A DNA stretch of 64,000 bases from Basidiobolus meristosporus CBS 931.73 (GCA_002104905.1 MCFE01000359.1:1-64000); one strand, 5' to 3'. Counted from the first letter of the stretch, positions 21,743-32,882 are shown. The notes: a model not told the origin generated them from the sequence alone. Program-made: numbers and translations.

Positions 21743-22846
21743 AAGCAGACATATTTACCAGGAGGAGACTAGGCAAAATAGTATTCATCACAGATTTGGT
21801 CACTGGCTGCTTGCTACTTCAAATTCTCAGTTGCAATTTCTGGTGGAAGGAAAAACACCAGCTGGATACCAGCAAAATACCATTAGAATACCAGCTGAAT
21901 ATTTGGCTGAAAATCAGATGAATTCCAACTTCAAGATTTCTCATAGGGTACAGTTAAGAGGAATAACAGCTAAATACCACAGGAAATTCAAGCTTGATAT
22001 TGTTCAAGGGGTATTTGTGGTAGTTTTGACCTCCCCTAAGCCTGATACTTTGCTTAGGGATTGTAGGCTTTATCCAAGTGGGAGTTACCCCATGGGGTTC
22101 TGATGTTATCCATTGAAAAGTTGCACCAACCTACAAGCAAGTAAAAGCTACCTTGTCATCTTTCAGTTTTCAGGCTAACTGGTGCATGAGCCCCAGGCAG
22201 GCAATACACAACACCACCAGTTCTCCAAATCACTTTCAACACTCCCCAAAATCCTCCATGCGTACTATGGGATATGTTGTGTGGTAGAGATGATTTGTCA
22301 CACAAGGGATCAGAGATTTTGCTCCACTGTTAGCCCCAAAATCAAATTAGACTCTCAAGCCAATGTGATGAGTAAATCATCTCTTGAGGGATTTGTCCAA
22401 TGGAGAGGGTATGTCAACCCGCCACATTGTTCCAAGTTAAACATGAAACCTGAATCGACAGAGTTGGGTGGTGAACCAATCGATTGCCACAAGTTTTATT
22501 GGAGGGTAACCTGCATACAGCCTTGCCACCCAGCCTTGCTACCCCCACGATCAAGCCCATCCAACTGCCTCAGCAAACCGCGTCCATCAACACCCGGCCG
22601 ACCATGACAAGCAGCTCAGGTGAAATCATGAATCACATCGTTCGGGATGAAGTGAATCGGTTGACTGGACGGTTCACACGCACAATCGATACGAATGGGT
22701 AGTTAATCTATGCAAGGTGGCTGATTTGGGGTGCATAGTCGGATTAAGCTATGACGCTCTCGTGACCTAATAATCGGCCCATGAGGTGGGTGGAGTCCGC
22801 AACGTATCTTGGTGAGCGGGAACCCTTATGAACCAGAACGGGGAAC
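21743..22846. other. transition from transposon-rich to gene-rich DNA; no firm gene
   Basis: Up to about 22,400 the sequence stays AT-rich, with an ataccag-rich repeat (21880-21910). From about 22,420 GC and CG content rise. An open frame with MTSSSGEIMNHIVRDEVNRL (22604-22702) ends at a possible donor (gtagtt). It could be a 5' exon of the ATPase gene, but no splice in the right phase to that gene was found, so it is not called. Confidence 0.5.
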
Positions 22847-25800
22847 ATGAACAACGAGAGCATCGCGAACCTACTGAACCGCGGGACCTTGCAGGAGGTC
22901 TCGGCACACCTGTCGAACGACACCTGGGAGCCCTGGAAGCTGAGTGTCACCGAGGTAGCTGACAAGCTGGCCGTCGACCCAAGCGTCGGTCTTGATCAGC
23001 GAGAAGCGCAACTCCGGTTGAAGCTGTTCGGCGAGAACCAACCACCCGACCGGAAACGACGTTTGAAATGGCACCAATTCGTGCTGCACGTGGTGACGGA
23101 TCCGGTGATCTTCCTACTGATAGCGGTCTGTGTATTATATCTGCTTTGGTACAATGGGATGGGGGCATTACCAGTGGTGCTGGTGGTTGTCCTCACGTTG
23201 GGAACGGAGGTAGGGGTCACTTTAGAGTTCAACCGTACCCCAGGTTGGGGGGATCGTGTCCGTCAGTTCTAAACCACGTAACAGCTTAGTATCCAATGGA
23301 AAGGGAACCTCACCGTCGACACCTTCACGGCCGAGATTCCGGAGAATGTCCTGGTCGTCCGCGAAGGCCACGAGCGAATCGTTGTCTCCCGGAAACTCGT
23401 CCCCGGGGATATTGTGATTGTGTCGCACGGGCAAAGAGTACCTGCCGATGGGATACTCATCAACTCGCAACACCTGAGACTAGACGAGAGTATATTCACC
23501 GGGGGGTATCACGAGGTACAGAAGTACACTTCTAACGAGCCATATGAAGCCAATGGTAAGCAAACGAAAATCCCCGTTGTTATGTGACTGCTAGCGACCG
23601 CCCATTAATTTTGCCTCTGGAAAGGGAACCTCGTCTCCTCCGGCTATCTGTACTTCGGAAGCAGCGTCGTCCAAGGAAAAGGTCAGTCCAGTTGGTATGG
23701 AAATCCCCCGGGGCGTCATGTGATAACGTCGATAACAACTAGGGGTCCTGATAGTGACCGCCACTGGAAAACATACTCGCTTGGCCAATGTCAAGAGCTC
23801 CACGATCTACGAAGACAAAAAGACCCCGCTGCAAGCGCTGACAAGAAATGTCACCCTTTGTTTGGCTCTCTTGGCATTGCTCGTATCCAGCGTCTTGCCG
23901 GTGGTCGGTTTGCTGAACGGGATCGACTGGCACGATGCACTGCTGACCGGAATGGGAATGGCCTTCGTGTTGATCCCCAGCAAGCTCCCTTCATTGGTCA
24001 ACGCCATCCTGATCGTGTCGGCGCACCGGCTGTCGCAAAGACGGCTTCTTTTACGTAGATTGGATGCCACGGAGGCCTTGGGCTCCGTCTCGGCCATTGT
24101 GACGGACAAAACGGGAACTCTGACTTGCAATGAGCTGAAAGTGGCCTCGGCGATAGTCCTCACCCGACCGGACCGCCAATCCCCTGAGAGCTTTCAGATC
24201 AACTGTCGAAGAATCCCCGTCACCTCCAGCAAGGACATTGCCCAGTACCTACTGCCCCTTACCATCACATGGACCCTCTCGATGGACCAATTCGCGAGCG
24301 ACATGTTGTTCCAAATGGTCCAAGAAGGCCATGGAGCTGGACCTGCGCATTCCTCACCATTACCGTTGGCAAGGGGGATCGACAAGGATGTGTTTGACTC
24401 GGCGATCTTCGATTTCTTTAGCTCGGCCGAGATCCCGGTGGAGGTGCAGCGCTATCTGATCCAATCCGCGCTACTCGTCTTCTCCAAATTCCCGGTGCCC
24501 ATTTCTGAGGAGCCGTTTGACGTGGTCAACCGGGTATCCTTCAGGACTCGCGGGTCCACGCGCAACCGGACGAGCGGGAGCAGGATCACCGTGGTCAGGG
24601 GTGCTCCGGAATCCATCCTGGACCTTTGCAATCGCATCTGGGTGAGTGGGTATGAGCGGGAATGCTCGGAATTTGACGAGAACCATCCCCCTCAGATTGA
24701 CCCCGACATGCTGAACGATGTGGAGGTCCTGACGGGGTATATCACTTCAAAGCTGACGGAGTCTATCAACGACGTCGCTCGAAAAGGCAGCCGGATTTTC
24801 GGCTACGCTTACTCGACCTCGGCTCACACCGAAGGCGAGGAGCTTCCTCGAGACTTCATCTTCGTCGGAGCCTATGTTTTCACGGACCCCATCCGGAAGG
24901 AAGTCCCTCACGCAGTTTCAGAATGCCAGGGGGCCGGGATCAAAGTTGTCATGGCCACGGGTGATTACCCGGGGACTGCGTTGGCGATTGCATCCAAGGT
25001 TGGCATCAACCAGGTCGCTTCTACTGAGCAAGCACCGGTTCTCCTTGGAAGACACCTCGACGAGATGTCTAGCGGGGCGTTGCTTGGGGAAGCGATTGAA
25101 AGAACCGATGTCTTCGCCAGGGTCACTCCGGCCCATAAGCTTCGGATCGTCCAGGCTTTGCAATCGCAAGGCCACGTGGTCGCCTTCATCGGGGACGGGA
25201 TCAAGGACGCCACAGCGTTGTATGCGGCCGACGTGGGTATTACAATCGGAGGGGCGGCCGCCACGGCAGATATGGCTTCGGACCATGCCTCGTTGGTCGT
25301 TCTTGGAAACCACTTCGACGCAGTGGTTTACTGCCTCCGAGAAGGACGGCATATGTTCGACAACATGAACAAAGTGGTCACCTTCTATCTGGCGTGCAAG
25401 CTAGGCCTCGCATCCTTGTTCACGCTCGCCATCATATTGCGCGCCAGCTTCCCGTTGAACCTGGTGCAAATCATACTGCTCGAAATGTTCGTCAACCTGG
25501 GGTCTGCCATCACGTTCGTGGTGGAGAGGGCGGAAATCGACATCATGAGGATCCCGCCGACTCTGGTGAACCAGCGTGGGGTCCGGAAAGGCCACCTGGG
25601 CTCTGCCATTGGTCGCCAAATCGTCTTCTATGCCGCTCTACTGCTTTTGTCGACTGGCAGCTCCTACTTCTATGGGGCCATGTACAGCGCCCAAGAGGAG
25701 TCCGCAGCAACCATGCTCTTTGTGTCCTACCTTATCAATCACATCACCTTAGGCCTGGCCATCCGGTCCCGCAGGACACCCATCAGAAAGCAAGGTCTCT

Positions 25801-26057
25801 TTAGCAATGGAAACTTTCTGATGTGGTTCGCGCTGGTGGTGAGTTGTATACTGGCCTACATATTTCTTCCCACCCTCCGAGCCACCCTTGATCTCACCAC
25901 TCTGAACCAATGCGAATGGTTGATGATCCTGACAGGCGCCCTATGCTTACTGATCGTATCGGAAGTATGTAAAGAGCTGTGTTGGCACTACGCGAAGCGT
26001 GAGAAGGAACGGCGCGATGACCATCGAAGCTCCGAACGAGCACCGCTCCTGATTTAA
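22847..26057 (+). CDS. divergent P-type cation-transporting ATPase
   Basis: Four exons (22847-23234, 23304-23555, 23625-23681, 23743-26057) give 1003 residues with matching phases. The layout is that of P2-type pumps (SERCA or Na,K-like): N-terminal segment with REAQLRLKLFGEN, M1-M2, actuator domain (GDIVIVSHGQRVPADG), M3-M4, phosphorylation site DKTGTLT (Asp354), nucleotide domain with RGAPES, hinge and M5-M10. Several normally invariant residues differ: the actuator TGES is TGGY (195-198), the M4 PEGL is PSKL (311-314), and GDGVND is GDGIKD (716-721). Such a pump would move cations using ATP, but loss of the TGES glutamate argues for altered or absent turnover. The first intron's acceptor (gaaag) was chosen by phase. 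The gene ends convergently with the methyltransferase. Confidence 0.85.
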
Positions 26058-26138
26058 TTCAATGGCACTTGTTCCTGGCAAAAGAATGTACAGATCCCAC
26101 ACTATCTACAAGTGTATCCAAATAGAACAAAACGTATC

Positions 26139-26144
26139 AATAAA
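26139..26144 (+). terminator. poly(A) signal AATAAA of the P-type ATPase gene
   Basis: AATAAA 82 bp after the stop codon, in the short gap between two convergent genes. Confidence 0.5.
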
Positions 26145-26168
26145 ATTCTGTGGGGATTAACATTGGAA

Positions 26169-27302
26169 CTACGCAGGACTAGATGCCCTACGGTATATAT
26201 AAAATTTATGAAGGACCGGGTGGTTCCGGCCAGAGTCCTGGTTGTCCTGGTCGACGGCATCGGGCTGGTTCCTCCAGTCGACGATCTCCATATGGATTAG
26301 TTCGAACTTCGCCTCCCGCATCTCCTCCTCGAACAGCTCGATTTCGGTCAGGTAGCGGTTTCGCAACGGAAGCACGAAATAGATCCGGGAGCTAGTGGCC
26401 CGGCTGAGGAACTGCTCCAGAACGATGGGGATTGCCCGCGCCTGCCAGGCATCATAGATAGCGTCAGTGGCGATGATGTTTTCGAATTGGTCTTGATACA
26501 ACTCCTCGCCACGGTCCGCACTGATGGGGATGTTTCGGTTGATGTTGTCTATGTTCTTGGCGCTGTCTTTGAAGTACTCCCACCAGTCAAGCTTCTGCAC
26601 CTGACATATCTCTTCGCATTCGTTGCGATTGACATTGATCCGGACGTTGTCGAGGACACTAGGATGGTAATCGGTAAGCATCACATGGGACGCACCCAGC
26701 TTGGCACACATCAATCCAGCCAATCCAGTGCCGCATCCCAACTCCAGTATTCTTTGTCCGGACAGATCCAACACGTAGCCAGCTTCCCCGACCACCACCT
26801 CACGCTCGTACCCCTTGGTGTGGCCGCATAACAACTTTCCCATCACAATGCTAGCAGACCAGGTTCGACAGCCCAGATCGGCCTCCGCAAAGGTAGGCTC
26901 CCGAATATCCAGCCGAACGCTCTCCATACCTTTACGTTGACACTCGAATATCCAGAGTTGAGAGACTGGTCCGGTAGCAGCTCTACCACAACGGTTTGCT
27001 ATCATGGAAGTCAACCGCTCCATAAGCGGATCCTCGTCGAACATGTCCTTTGACCGACGCTTCAACACCCTGATCACCCAGTCGTTGCACATATTTCTGA
27101 CCATGGTGGAGTTTGTGGAGGGGTCGGAGGTGGTGTCTTCGACCTTGGGGGGCTCTGGCCGGTCCCAGATCTTTATGTCGACGTTTTTCTCGCCGAAATG
27201 TTTGTCTATGGTGTCCAGTATCGAGGTCACCTCCGCCTCGTCCATAGGATCGCAGCGCTTCAGTCGTAGCAGCAACTCGAGATGCTCTTCGTTGGTCCCC
27301 AT
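26169..27302 (-). CDS. family-16 (METTL21/22-like) S-adenosylmethionine methyltransferase
   Basis: Single exon, 377 residues. Residues 185-193 read ILELGCGTG, the SAM-binding motif I, followed by an acidic strand (MLTDYHPSVLDNV) and a post-motif IIATDAIYDAW (277-287) in the place of the D/ExxY motif of this family. Members methylate lysines in translation factors and chaperones, or act on non-protein targets. The first 110 residues have no motif I can name. The substrate cannot be told from sequence. The ATG at 27302 is the first in frame after stops. The C-terminus is extended by an Asp/Asn-rich stretch. It lies tail to tail with the ATPase, 111 bp apart. Confidence 0.82.
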   Translation of the reverse strand: MGTNEEHLELLLRLKRCDPMDEAEVTSILDTIDKHFGEKNVDIKIWDRPEPPKVEDTTSDPSTNSTMVRNMCNDWVIRVLKRRSKDMFDEDPLMERLTSMIANRCGRAATGPVSQLWIFECQRKGMESVRLDIREPTFAEADLGCRTWSASIVMGKLLCGHTKGYEREVVVGEAGYVLDLSGQRILELGCGTGLAGLMCAKLGASHVMLTDYHPSVLDNVRINVNRNECEEICQVQKLDWWEYFKDSAKNIDNINRNIPISADRGEELYQDQFENIIATDAIYDAWQARAIPIVLEQFLSRATSSRIYFVLPLRNRYLTEIELFEEEMREAKFELIHMEIVDWRNQPDAVDQDNQDSGRNHPVLHKFYIYRRASSPA

Positions 27303-27559
27303 GATCGGAATATCTGCAGTGTGGTGCTAAAAAGAAGGAGCCCAGAACTGCACGAACTCAAGCGACAAGCCTCGAATCTGAAAAAAAATCAACGGATATT
27401 TATTCAAGTTCGATTTAAACTTCGCTAAACTACGGATAAGTCTGCCTCAAGAATCCAGATTGTTTGATGTACATCAACTGGCTAGCATCAGAACACCCCC
27501 GACACGCGAGGTGCGTGCCCAGTGGAGATACGACCTGCGCGCGGATTGCTTTCGGATGT

Positions 27560-28232
27560 TCATTGCAACTGAGGCTTTGGCACGCTATCAGTTACCCAAT
27601 TCATGTATTCTTTGCTTCCATCGTCGATCTTGCAACATAACAACCTCGATTTTAGCCGTCGGAAGGTTCGAGTAAAGTTTCAACGACATACCTTGATCGA
27701 AATAACCTCCGGAACGTCATACGGGTGGTTCTCGTTCACGTGTTGAATGACGTTCTCCACTTTGTCGGCGGCGGTTTTCATCATCAACAGGACCTCGGTG
27801 GACTCCTCGATCTCCCCGTCCCACCCTAGCGATAGAAAAAAACGTTTACTAACCGGACCTATGGCCAGGAGAAACCAAGACTAGAAGGCACGAACAATAC
27901 ATGGAGGTCACCTTGGGGATGACGTTGATGCATGCCACCAACTTCTCGGTAAGCAACCCCCGGGAAAGCTTCTTGGCTATTTCCTCGTTTGGGCAGGTGA
28001 CGAATATGGCCCGAATATCAGGCACGCATTTGGACATGTTGGTAAGGGTTCGATAGCAAAGGCGGGATAAAGGTCTTCCTCTCGGCCAAGCGGTTCGTCG
28101 GCAAGTGTGGTTAAAGACAGGAGTGTGGATTCCGGGCAGTGGCCGAAACGGGTTACAGACTGAGTTGTTCGAGAACCTTTTAATCAAACCCAAGTTCAAG
28201 GCGAGTGGCTTCAGAATGGTCACTTGCCTCAT
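27560..28232 (-). CDS. CUTA: CutA-like divalent-cation tolerance protein, probably mitochondrial
   Basis: Three exons (28232-27896, 27825-27692, 27628-27560) give 179 residues. The CutA1 core is clear: AIFVTCPNEEIAKKLSRGLL, EKLVACINVIPKVTSMY, then WWDGEIEESTEVLLMMKT, HPYDVPEVISIK and the tail SKEYMNWVTDSV. CutA proteins are trimers linked to metal tolerance; their exact role is unsettled. The core alone would start at Met66 (28037) and be about 114 residues, the usual length. The 65 extra residues are rich in Arg and hydrophobics with no acidic residue, typical of a mitochondrial targeting sequence. If that extension is 5' UTR, the start moves to 28037. The gene is divergent from the kinase at 28846. 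Confidence 0.88.
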
Positions 28233-28845
28233 GGAAATATCATCAATGATTCTGAGAATGGAGTACTGATCGTTCAGGCGTTCAAGTGGACTTGGCTAAA
28301 ACCCGAAACCTGCATCATTCATGTTGGGGAGCTGATTAATCGTTAGTCGATCCGGCGGGTAGCAGGCGGGTAAGGTAAGGAACCAGGTAAAGGGAGGGAA
28401 AGGCGGTAGGAACGCCGAATGCAGTAAAAAAGTATAAAATGTAAGTATACAGTGTAAGTAAACATTGTTCGTGACTGCAGCCGTGGTTCGGTCGGGAGAA
28501 TGTATTCGAGAATGAGCAAATTAAGGTGATATTTGTGTAATTGCCTATTATGGTGCAGCCAAACCGAGAAATTGAGAAATTTCGAAACATCACTTTTGGT
28601 TATCTGAGGAAGCTGTATGGCGATGTATGGTGATGGTGATGGAAATCAACAATGGGAATTTACGGATATATCACTCATTTGCATACCGCGTGGAATACTA
28701 GATTTGTACGTATTCTTGAACCTGATTTGCACGTATTCTTGAACCTGATTTGTGCTCGCCATAGCCAGGCGATCAGAATCCGTATTTAAACAGGGCCAGC
28801 ACCCCGTCAGAGGCCAGCACTCCAGCCAATTCAATATCCTCCTTA
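28233..28845. promoter_or_regulatory. divergent intergenic region between CUTA and the kinase, with a 2 x 23-bp tandem repeat
   Basis: 613 bp without a gene, holding both 5' flanks. A 23-bp unit beginning acgtattcttgaacctgatt occurs twice in tandem at 28708-28730 and 28731-28753, about 100 bp upstream of the kinase ATG. It could be a regulatory site or a chance duplication. Confidence 0.5.
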
Positions 28846-29973
28846 ATGGTTCTTGTAAGATTACAATCCACCGACCCAAGTAAGGGAGTCCCCATCCCCT
28901 TCCATAAGGTGGACCTGATGGATGTTAGCCACGTCGAGCCATTCTCGGATTTCTCATCCAGCTCAAGTAGCTCCACCGAAACCTTATCAGGCTCGCCAAT
29001 CCCACCTCGCTTCGTCTTCAAAGCCCCCAAACCATCACCACAGAAAAAGAGCCGCCCCGCAAAAAAAGAGGCCTGCCACCGGGGTACCCTCTGCGAGATT
29101 CCCCTTCTTGCGGCCCTCAAGAAACGTAAGAGCAACCTGTCCTTCAAGGAGCTCTACGGAAACATCACCAACGCATTCTGTATGGGTTCTGGCGGGGAAG
29201 TCTACATGGCAACCTCCCCCAAGACGGGCAAGAAGTATGCCATCAAGTCGTTCCGCCCGCGTTTTTCGTACGAAACCCCCGCCGAGTACTGCATGAACAT
29301 CAGCAACGAGATCTACATCGCCGCCTCCCTAGATCACGAAAACATCGTCCGCACTGTTGATGTGTTGGAGGAAAATGGCAAGATCTACGAGGTCATGGAG
29401 TATTGCCCGCGCGATCTGTTCTCGGTGTTTGAGACCTCAAACCCCACCGAGAGCGAAGTCAACAAATACTTCGTCGAGCTGGTCCATGGCATTGCTCATC
29501 TCCATAGCCGTGGCATCGCCCATCGCGACCTCAAGCTGGAGAATGTGTGCATTGGCGAAGACGGCCACCTGAAGATCATCGATTTCGGGTTTGCCACCAA
29601 CTTCTACAGCCCTTACCACCTCGAGTATATCCCGGCCAGCGGGGTGATCGGTTCAAGCACGTTTATCGCGCCTGAGGTGTGGACAGCAGAGAGCTACGAC
29701 CCATCGAAGGACGACATATGGGCCTTGGGCGTTCTCTATATCTGCATGCTAACGCGACTCTTCCCATGGGAGAAGGCCACCGCGGACGACAAAAATTTCG
29801 CCCTCTTCATGAACTCCTGGGACTCAGTCCCCCTACTCAAGAAATGCCCAGCCGAGGCGCTCCCCCTGCTTAAGCGAATGCTCGCGATCGACCCCAGCCA
29901 GCGTGCTAGTATCAAAGACGTCATGCAAGATCCTTGGTTTCAATCGCTTGAGGCCCAAGTCAAGGGCAACTGA
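28846..29973 (+). CDS. Ser/Thr protein kinase, Sat4/Hal4-Hal5-like family
   Basis: Single exon, 375 residues. After a Ser-rich, basic N-terminal tail of about 100 residues comes a complete kinase domain: Gly-loop GSGGEVY (113-119), Lys133 in YAIKSF, catalytic HRDLKLEN (225-232), DFG (245-247), and FIAPEVW in the activation segment. The FGFATNF/APEVW style and small C-lobe resemble the fungal Sat4/Hal5/Npr1 group, which regulates plasma-membrane transporters and ion balance in yeast. All catalytic residues are present, so it should be active. Family placement is by eye and could shift within the fungal NPR/HAL kinases. Confidence 0.85.
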   Translation: MVLVRLQSTDPSKGVPIPFHKVDLMDVSHVEPFSDFSSSSSSSTETLSGSPIPPRFVFKAPKPSPQKKSRPAKKEACHRGTLCEIPLLAALKKRKSNLSFKELYGNITNAFCMGSGGEVYMATSPKTGKKYAIKSFRPRFSYETPAEYCMNISNEIYIAASLDHENIVRTVDVLEENGKIYEVMEYCPRDLFSVFETSNPTESEVNKYFVELVHGIAHLHSRGIAHRDLKLENVCIGEDGHLKIIDFGFATNFYSPYHLEYIPASGVIGSSTFIAPEVWTAESYDPSKDDIWALGVLYICMLTRLFPWEKATADDKNFALFMNSWDSVPLLKKCPAEALPLLKRMLAIDPSQRASIKDVMQDPWFQSLEAQVKGN

Positions 29974-31215
29974 GATTCAGCGCCCCACTTAACGAATTGT
30001 ACATTACCTAGATCTAATTTTAATGGCAGTAACTGTAATTACGCAACCTTCATAATGGCACTACTAGCATGTTGATAAAATCCCTGAACCACAACCCAAA
30101 CCGCACCATGTAATTCTAGCCTTATCGTCCAAGTAAATCCACCCTGTTATCGATTCTCGCAATCGGGGCTTTCAGGAAAGAAAAATTCCAAGATTACCCA
30201 AAAAGGGAATGGAGAAATCCCGTTTTTGCCTCCTGCCCACGTCTGATTTGGAAAGTAGAACTCCCATAACGACACCTATGGAAGTTGAGAGTTCGTTCGG
30301 GAAGGCGAGTTGACTTGATGAAAACATGAGGCTTGCCTTATTCACCACTCAAGGATACTTGCTCCGACACAACTTGCCGACCCACATGATTGTCAAGCCT
30401 TGATGTAGTAATGTAATATAGGCCTCTTTTGGCGAGCAATGTAGAATAAAGCCATGTAGAATAAATCCCATTTGATGAGCCATATGGAATCAATCCTTTT
30501 GAAGCGCAGCCTGAAAATTTAACCTACCCTTGCGGTGGATGCAGTGTGTTTCTATTCCAAGATTAATTCAAGGTTCTAGCACCTAACAGTTGGGTTGAAA
30601 AGCGTTTTCATTAGCCAAATAAAAATAGGCTTATTTGTAGACATTGCTAAAAATCGCTCATATCTAAGCCTGATTTGGAAGCTAGGGTCATGCTAAAATA
30701 TATCCCGAAATATTGATTATCAATCCACTGCTGGGTATTCTACCAGCGGATCCTGGAAGATACCGGATCACCGGGTACCATCATTGTTCGACGACGGATA
30801 TCGGGAATATTTGACCGCATGCGCATTTTCCAAGTTGAGTCCTGGATGCTTAGGCATCGCGGTGAGGTAATGAAGAGCAGCAATGGTAGCAGTGTGAGTG
30901 GAAGTAGCAGTGGGGATCTCCTCTGGTAAATGGTGCAGTGTTGGTGAACATTTTTATTTACTTGGGCTACAGCTTCCTCGCCAGTAGGGGCGTAATCGTC
31001 ATTACATTACAAAGAGTATCGCCTTGAGAATAGATGAATAGCGCTATTGAAAACCTAATAAATAACCCCACTGGTTCTTGATTCAGTACGGTCAAAACGA
31101 GCGGTAGCGACCGGCATATGGTCAACCTAAGTGGAGCACAAACTACACAACAGCAACGCCTTCCTCTCAATCATGGCTAAATTCGCGGCACACTGATCAG
31201 CAGCATGGCTGGCCT
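29974..31215. other. intergenic, no gene seen
   Basis: 1.2 kb between the kinase stop and the end of the GLTSCR1-domain gene. Only short frames. A partial duplication atgtagaataaa occurs twice (about 30439-30470). Nothing else was recognised. Confidence 0.6.
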
Positions 31216-32425
31216 TCAATGTAGAGTGAATTCGGGGTTTGGATCGTCGTTGGATAACTCCAGCATGCTCTCTTCATTGGCCATCTCGGAGACGAGCAGA
31301 GACCGATGTCCCGTTAGCCACTGCAGGTGAGCATCCCGAAGTTGGTGGAACTCCGCTTGCATCGACGCCAGCACGTTTCTTTCATCCTCCACCAGCAGCT
31401 TCTCCGTCAGGACTTTGTGAGCCTTGGAGCATCTTTGCTAGGATTCCCACGCGGTAAGCAAGTGGCCACGTAGACGCATGAATGAACGAAATGCAGTACC
31501 TTGGAATCGTTTTCGATGAAGTCGTTCAATCGTTTGTAGAGGCGGTTTTTCTTGGATACTAGCTGAATGGCAATGGCGCCTGCTATGAAATTAAACATCA
31601 GGAACTTCCCCGTGGTAAGGTGCTTGACGCGCTCATCGTAAGTGCGGATGGAGATACGGGAAAGCAATACACACCTTCGGTTTTGCTGATCTTGTCGTTA
31701 TTCGAAAGATCCGAATCAGGATACTGATATATATGGTAGGGCAATAACCGATTCACCGCATCATCTAGGGAGTTGAAGGGGGTGGTGTAGTCCGGCTGGT
31801 TAGTAGCGTGCTGGTCGGACGTAATCACCTCGTGAAATCTAAACGCGTGTCAGTTGGGCGAGAAAGAGAGAGAAACATGCCCTTCGAACCTTGCTCTAAC
31901 GAATTCGTGGTGTGAAAGTTGCTCCGGTAGCTTTTCAGCGGTCAGCTGTCTATTCGATGCGCTTGGCGAAGAGAGCTGCGGCTTGGCTTGCGGGATTTGC
32001 GCGCTAAATAACCCGTGTTGTGGTTGCTGCTGCTGCTGCTGCTGCTGTTGCTGAAGTTGCTGCTGCTGTTGCAAGATCCGTTTTTTGGAGTATTTCCCGG
32101 TTTTGTTGTATTTACGAGTGGTTTTGACGGAGCCATTGGGGGTGCCGGTCGGTGTTTGAGGCAAAGATTGTGGAGTAGAGCCGGTGGTGGTGGGTAGCTT
32201 TGCTGAGCGTGAGGATTGGGTTGCTGAGGGTAGAATCGGCACTTTGACTGGCGTGATGGATTGGATTTCCGAGTGGGTGTATTGAGATTTGCTGGGAGTG
32301 CTCTGAGACTGGCTGATTGCGCTTCCAAGTGAGGAGTGGAAATCCAACTGCGATAGGATGGGGTGAGTTAAACTGGAAGCTTGTAGATCGTGTAGCTCGT
32401 TTTGCGTTAACTCCAGGTTGTCCAT
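31216..32425 (-). CDS. GLTSCR1/BICRA-domain protein, putative SWI/SNF-type subunit
   Basis: Four exons (32425-31890, 31838-31673, 31631-31500, 31437-31216) give 351 residues. The N-terminal half is Ser/Thr/Pro/Gln-rich with a polyglutamine tract (about residues 115-140). The second half carries the GLTSCR1 signature: TTPFNSLDDAVNRLLPYHIY, followed by a helical Lys/Arg-rich segment (SKKNRLYKRLNDFIEND). In animals GLTSCR1/BICRA and GLTSCR1L define the non-canonical BAF chromatin-remodelling complex. A nuclear role is therefore likely, but rests on this domain only. The second intron (31632-31672) is just 41 nt; if it is misplaced, a few residues change. The short C-terminal tail ends DDPNPEFTLH. 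Confidence 0.78.
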
Positions 32426-32882
32426 TTTAGCCTTATCCGAATCGTCAAGAGTGAGCTCTCTAATCTGGTGATGAGAATTACCCTGAAATCGCCAGTATTT
32501 TTTCAGCCTCAGGAATCCACGTGTTTCTGGAGAAATGAAGGGTTGGTGGGCTAATCATGTTGGTTGCAGTTGAGGTGTTTGATGTTTTTGATTTCCAAAA
32601 ATATGAATGTATCCAGTTGTAGAGAATAGATTGTATTGGCGCTTATTGGCGCTTATTGTTAGTATAAAGTTGATTATTCGTTGTGTGCGTATTTACCAAC
32701 AAAATCTCCACTCCGGTTTGTGACTGACACTGGCTAACCTTGATTTTCTTATTCAACCCAGAAGAGAATAACATCCCAAGCTTCTACCAAGCGGTATTGT
32801 CTTTTGGTAATCTTCCTTTTATACCTTCTTCCCTCAAGCCCCAGTAACTATCAAGAGGATAGTTTCTTTTGCAAAGGTTAAC

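Noticed and set aside
21878-21920. CRISPR-like or tandem array in the ataccag-rich stretch
   Set aside because: Irregular short words without a constant spacer; also the DNA is eukaryotic.
22182-22607. 141-codon frame upstream of the ATPase
   Set aside because: No motif, crosses the composition step, and does not splice in phase to the ATPase.
24874-25368. 164-codon plus-strand frame inside the ATPase
   Set aside because: Alternate frame of a real exon; the ATPase frame carries the motifs.
28922-29296. 124-codon plus-strand frame inside the kinase
   Set aside because: Alternate frame over the kinase N-terminus with low-complexity composition.
31985-32090. Cys-rich or Leu-rich peptides encoded on the plus strand
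   Set aside because: Products of the CAG/CTG repeat read in the wrong strand; the real product is the polyglutamine tract of the GLTSCR1-domain protein.
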